The position numbers and the translations under genes are program-made. Of a stretch of DNA of 7,010 nucleotides, positions 5,902 to 7,010 are shown in pieces. The notes below the pieces were generated by a model that saw only the letters and a program-made list of their open reading frames with translations, did no database searches and was not told the origin of the DNA. Origin of the DNA: an uncultured Faecalibacterium sp. (lineage in GTDB: Bacteria; Bacillota; Clostridia; Oscillospirales; Ruminococcaceae); NCBI GenBank assembly GCA_945982465.1, contig CAMFSB010000084.1, positions 1 through 7,010 on the forward strand, read 5' to 3'. Each line of letters begins with the position of its first letter. The stretch's first letter is position 1.

Positions 5902-6342
5902 CAAGCGTATGCTGGTGCAGGTGCCGCGGGCACCCGGCTCAATGCCCAGCTCCTGCCCGCCCTCGATGCGGTAGCGGCAGGCAAACTCATCCACCTCGGT
6001 CTTGGTCAGCACCTCCACCCGGGCCACGCTGGCAATGGAGGCCAGCGCCTCGCCCCGGAAGCCCAGCGTATGAATCGCCTGCAGATCCGCTTCGCATTCG
6101 ATCTTGCTGGTGGCATGGCGGATAAACGCCGTGCTGATGTATTCCGCTTCGATGCCGCTGCCGTTGTCGCTGACCTCGATCAGCTTGATGCCGCCCGATT
6201 CGATGGAAACGGTGATCTGGGTGGCCCCCGCGTCAATGGCGTTTTCCAGCAGTTCCTTGACGGCGGATGCCGGCCGTTCCACCACTTCGCCTGCGGCGAT
6301 CAGTTCGGCGGTGTGCCGGTCCAGGATATGAATCACAGCCAT
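5899..6342 (-). CDS. mutL: MutL N-terminal fragment as translated (147 residues)
   Basis: If the TGA is real and decoded normally, the strong ribosome binding site yields only this 147-residue product. It contains the ATP-lid and nucleotide-binding motifs up to GFRGEAL. It lacks the LFYNTP strand, the second half of the ATPase fold with the HPAK lysine that contacts the ATP gamma-phosphate in the family, and the whole dimerisation and endonuclease domain. I infer it cannot support ATP-driven dimerisation or incision. It may be unstable. Confidence 0.7.
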   Translation of the reverse strand: MAVIHILDRHTAELIAAGEVVERPASAVKELLENAIDAGATQITVSIESGGIKLIEVSDNGSGIEAEYISTAFIRHATSKIECEADLQAIHTLGFRGEALASIASVARVEVLTKTEVDEFACRYRIEGGQELGIEPGARGTCTSIRL

Positions 6343-6350
6343 TGCTGCGG

Positions 6351-6358
6351 CCTCCTTT
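6351..6358 (-). promoter_or_regulatory. Strong Shine-Dalgarno site of mutL
   Basis: AAAGGAGG on the minus strand ends 8 bases before an ATG at 6342-6340. It matches the anti-Shine-Dalgarno sequence almost perfectly. It fixes the mutL start, which also begins exactly where MutL proteins begin (MAVIHILDRHTAELIAAGEV). Confidence 0.9.
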
Positions 6359-6378
6359 GCGTTTGGGGGATCGCGCCG

Positions 6379-7010
6379 TCAGCCCTTGAGCGAGCCTTTC
6401 AGCGTCTTTTTCAATTCATACAGAAAATTCAGCGCCTCGATGGGGGTCAGCGTTTCCACGTCCAGCGTTTCCAGCGTTTCCAGCACCTCGGCGGGTACGG
6501 CCGGCGAAGCATATTCCGCCAGAGCGTCAAAGTCCAGCTGCTCCACCGGATGCCGGCCCGGCGCAGAGGCCTCCAGCACGCGCAGCACCTCGTGGGCGCG
6601 CTTGGTCACGCTGCCGGGCAGGCCGGCCAGCTTGGCCACCTCGATGCCGTAGCTGTCATCGGCCGGGCCGCGCACGATCCGGCGCAGGAAGGTGATGTCC
6701 TCCCCGCGTTTTTTGACGGCGATGTTGTAGTTTTTAACACCCTCCATCGCGTCTTCCAGGTCGGTAAGCTCGTGGTAATGGGTGGCGAACAGCGTTTTGC
6801 AGCCCAGCCCTTTTTCTTTTGCGGCGATATGCTCCACCACGGCGCGTGCAATGCTCATACCGTCAAAGGTCGAGGTACCGCGGCCGATCTCGTCCAGGAT
6901 CACCAGGCTTTTGGATGTGGCGTTTTTCAGGATCTCGGCCACCTCGGTCATTTCCACCATAAAGGTGGACTGCCCCGCGGCCAGGTCGTCCGACGCGCCC
7001 ACGCGGGTGA
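6379..7010 (-). CDS. mutS: DNA mismatch repair protein MutS, C-terminal part (5' end outside window)
   Basis: MutS recognises base mismatches and small loops in newly replicated DNA, then recruits MutL in an ATP-dependent way. About 209 residues are visible. They begin inside the ATPase domain with TRVGASDDL, followed by the Walker B block [16 protein letters not shown] and the ATHYHEL switch motif, all intact. After the ATPase come a helical region and a linker containing EQLDF, which sits where the beta-clamp-binding motif of MutS usually lies (inference). A C-terminal tail ending SLKG closes the protein. The stop is TGA, so TGA is a true terminator in this genome. The linker holds a 9-bp repeat encoding ETL units. 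mutL starts 36 bp downstream, the usual mutS-mutL arrangement. The family has about 850-900 residues, so roughly three quarters lies beyond the right edge. Identification is very secure. Confidence 0.97.
   Translation of the reverse strand, partial: TRVGASDDLAAGQSTFMVEMTEVAEILKNATSKSLVILDEIGRGTSTFDGMSIARAVVEHIAAKEKGLGCKTLFATHYHELTDLEDAMEGVKNYNIAVKKRGEDITFLRRIVRGPADDSYGIEVAKLAGLPGSVTKRAHEVLRVLEASAPGRHPVEQLDFDALAEYASPAVPAEVLETLETLDVETLTPIEALNFLYELKKTLKGSLKG
6448..6480 (-). repeat. 9-bp repeat in the mutS C-terminal linker (three copies)
   Basis: The plus-strand unit CAGCGTTTC occurs at 6448-6456, 6463-6471 and 6472-6480. The last two copies are directly tandem, and a 6-bp spacer separates the first. 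On the coding strand the repeats encode ETL units within [12 protein letters not shown], in the linker before the final helical domain of MutS. The unit is a multiple of three, so gain or loss of a copy would keep the frame. Confidence 0.85.

Larger units (their letters stand above)
4246..6342 (-). pseudogene. mutL: DNA mismatch repair endonuclease MutL, interrupted by an in-frame TGA at codon 148
   Basis: MutL is the ATP-driven endonuclease that links MutS to strand excision in bacteria lacking MutH. Read through the TGA, it has 698 residues, a normal length. The N-terminal GHKL ATPase shows E30 and N34 in KELLENAIDAG, D59-G61-G63 in SDNGSGI, GFRGEAL (94-100), LFYNTP (150-155) and HPAK with K303. 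An Ala/Pro-rich linker spans about 344-509. The C-terminal endonuclease has DKHAAHERMLYE (535-546), a beta-clamp-like QMLLAP (558-563), ACRAAIK (643-649) and CPHGRP (675-680). All of this is in one frame except TGA at 5901-5899, between IRL and DLFYNTP. TGA ends four neighbouring genes, so it is not a sense codon genome-wide. The gene is either freshly inactivated or miscalled by a base error. It ends in TAA and overlaps miaA by 17 bp. Confidence 0.85.

Noticed and set aside
5875..5904. TTGTGA and TATAAT in mutL as an internal promoter
   Set aside because: The spacing between them is 9 bases, and the hexamer 17 bases upstream of TATAAT is a poor -35 box.

Overview
Every gene I can support lies on the minus strand, so the window reads right to left as mutS (3' end only) > mutL > miaA > an HlyD-like membrane-anchored protein > sepF > ylmH > divIVA (5' part only). 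The GC-rich coding sequence, the purine-rich Shine-Dalgarno sites and the sepF-ylmH-divIVA order point to a Gram-positive Firmicute. The MutL and HlyD-like sequences look most like high-GC gut Clostridia of the Ruminococcaceae/Oscillospiraceae type (Faecalibacterium, Subdoligranulum, Gemmiger). That placement is recognition from memory, not a search result.

Right half (about 7010 to 3315): mismatch repair and tRNA modification. mutS supplies its ATPase Walker B region and C-terminus. mutL follows after 36 bp with a strong Shine-Dalgarno site. miaA overlaps the mutL 3' end by 17 bp. The striking point is that mutL carries an in-frame TGA at codon 148 (5901-5899), just before the conserved LFYNTP motif. 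The reading frame stays open on both sides, and all other recognisable MutL motifs are present. Four other genes here (mutS, miaA, sepF, ylmH) end in TGA, so a genome-wide reassignment of TGA to an amino acid is unlikely. The simplest readings are a recent nonsense mutation, giving a probable mutator strain, or a sequencing or assembly error.

Middle (3309 to 1984): a 441-residue HlyD-like protein with one N-terminal membrane segment and no partner transporter in view. It follows miaA after 5 bp and probably belongs to the same transcript.

Left half (1983 to 1): cell division and a ribosome-associated RNA-binding protein. A 173-bp intergenic region holds a near-consensus sigma-A promoter (TTGACA, 17-bp spacer, GATAAT) that should start a separate transcript carrying sepF, ylmH and divIVA. 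SepF tethers FtsZ to the membrane, DivIVA marks curved membrane and the septum, and YlmH is an S4-domain protein that binds the ribosome. ylmE and ylmG, which flank sepF in Bacillus, are absent here.

I found no mobile element, CRISPR array, tRNA, rRNA or defence system. Apart from the mutL lesion and a few repeats and regulatory details, this is an ordinary housekeeping region. The large plus-strand open frames are high-GC shadows of the minus-strand genes.
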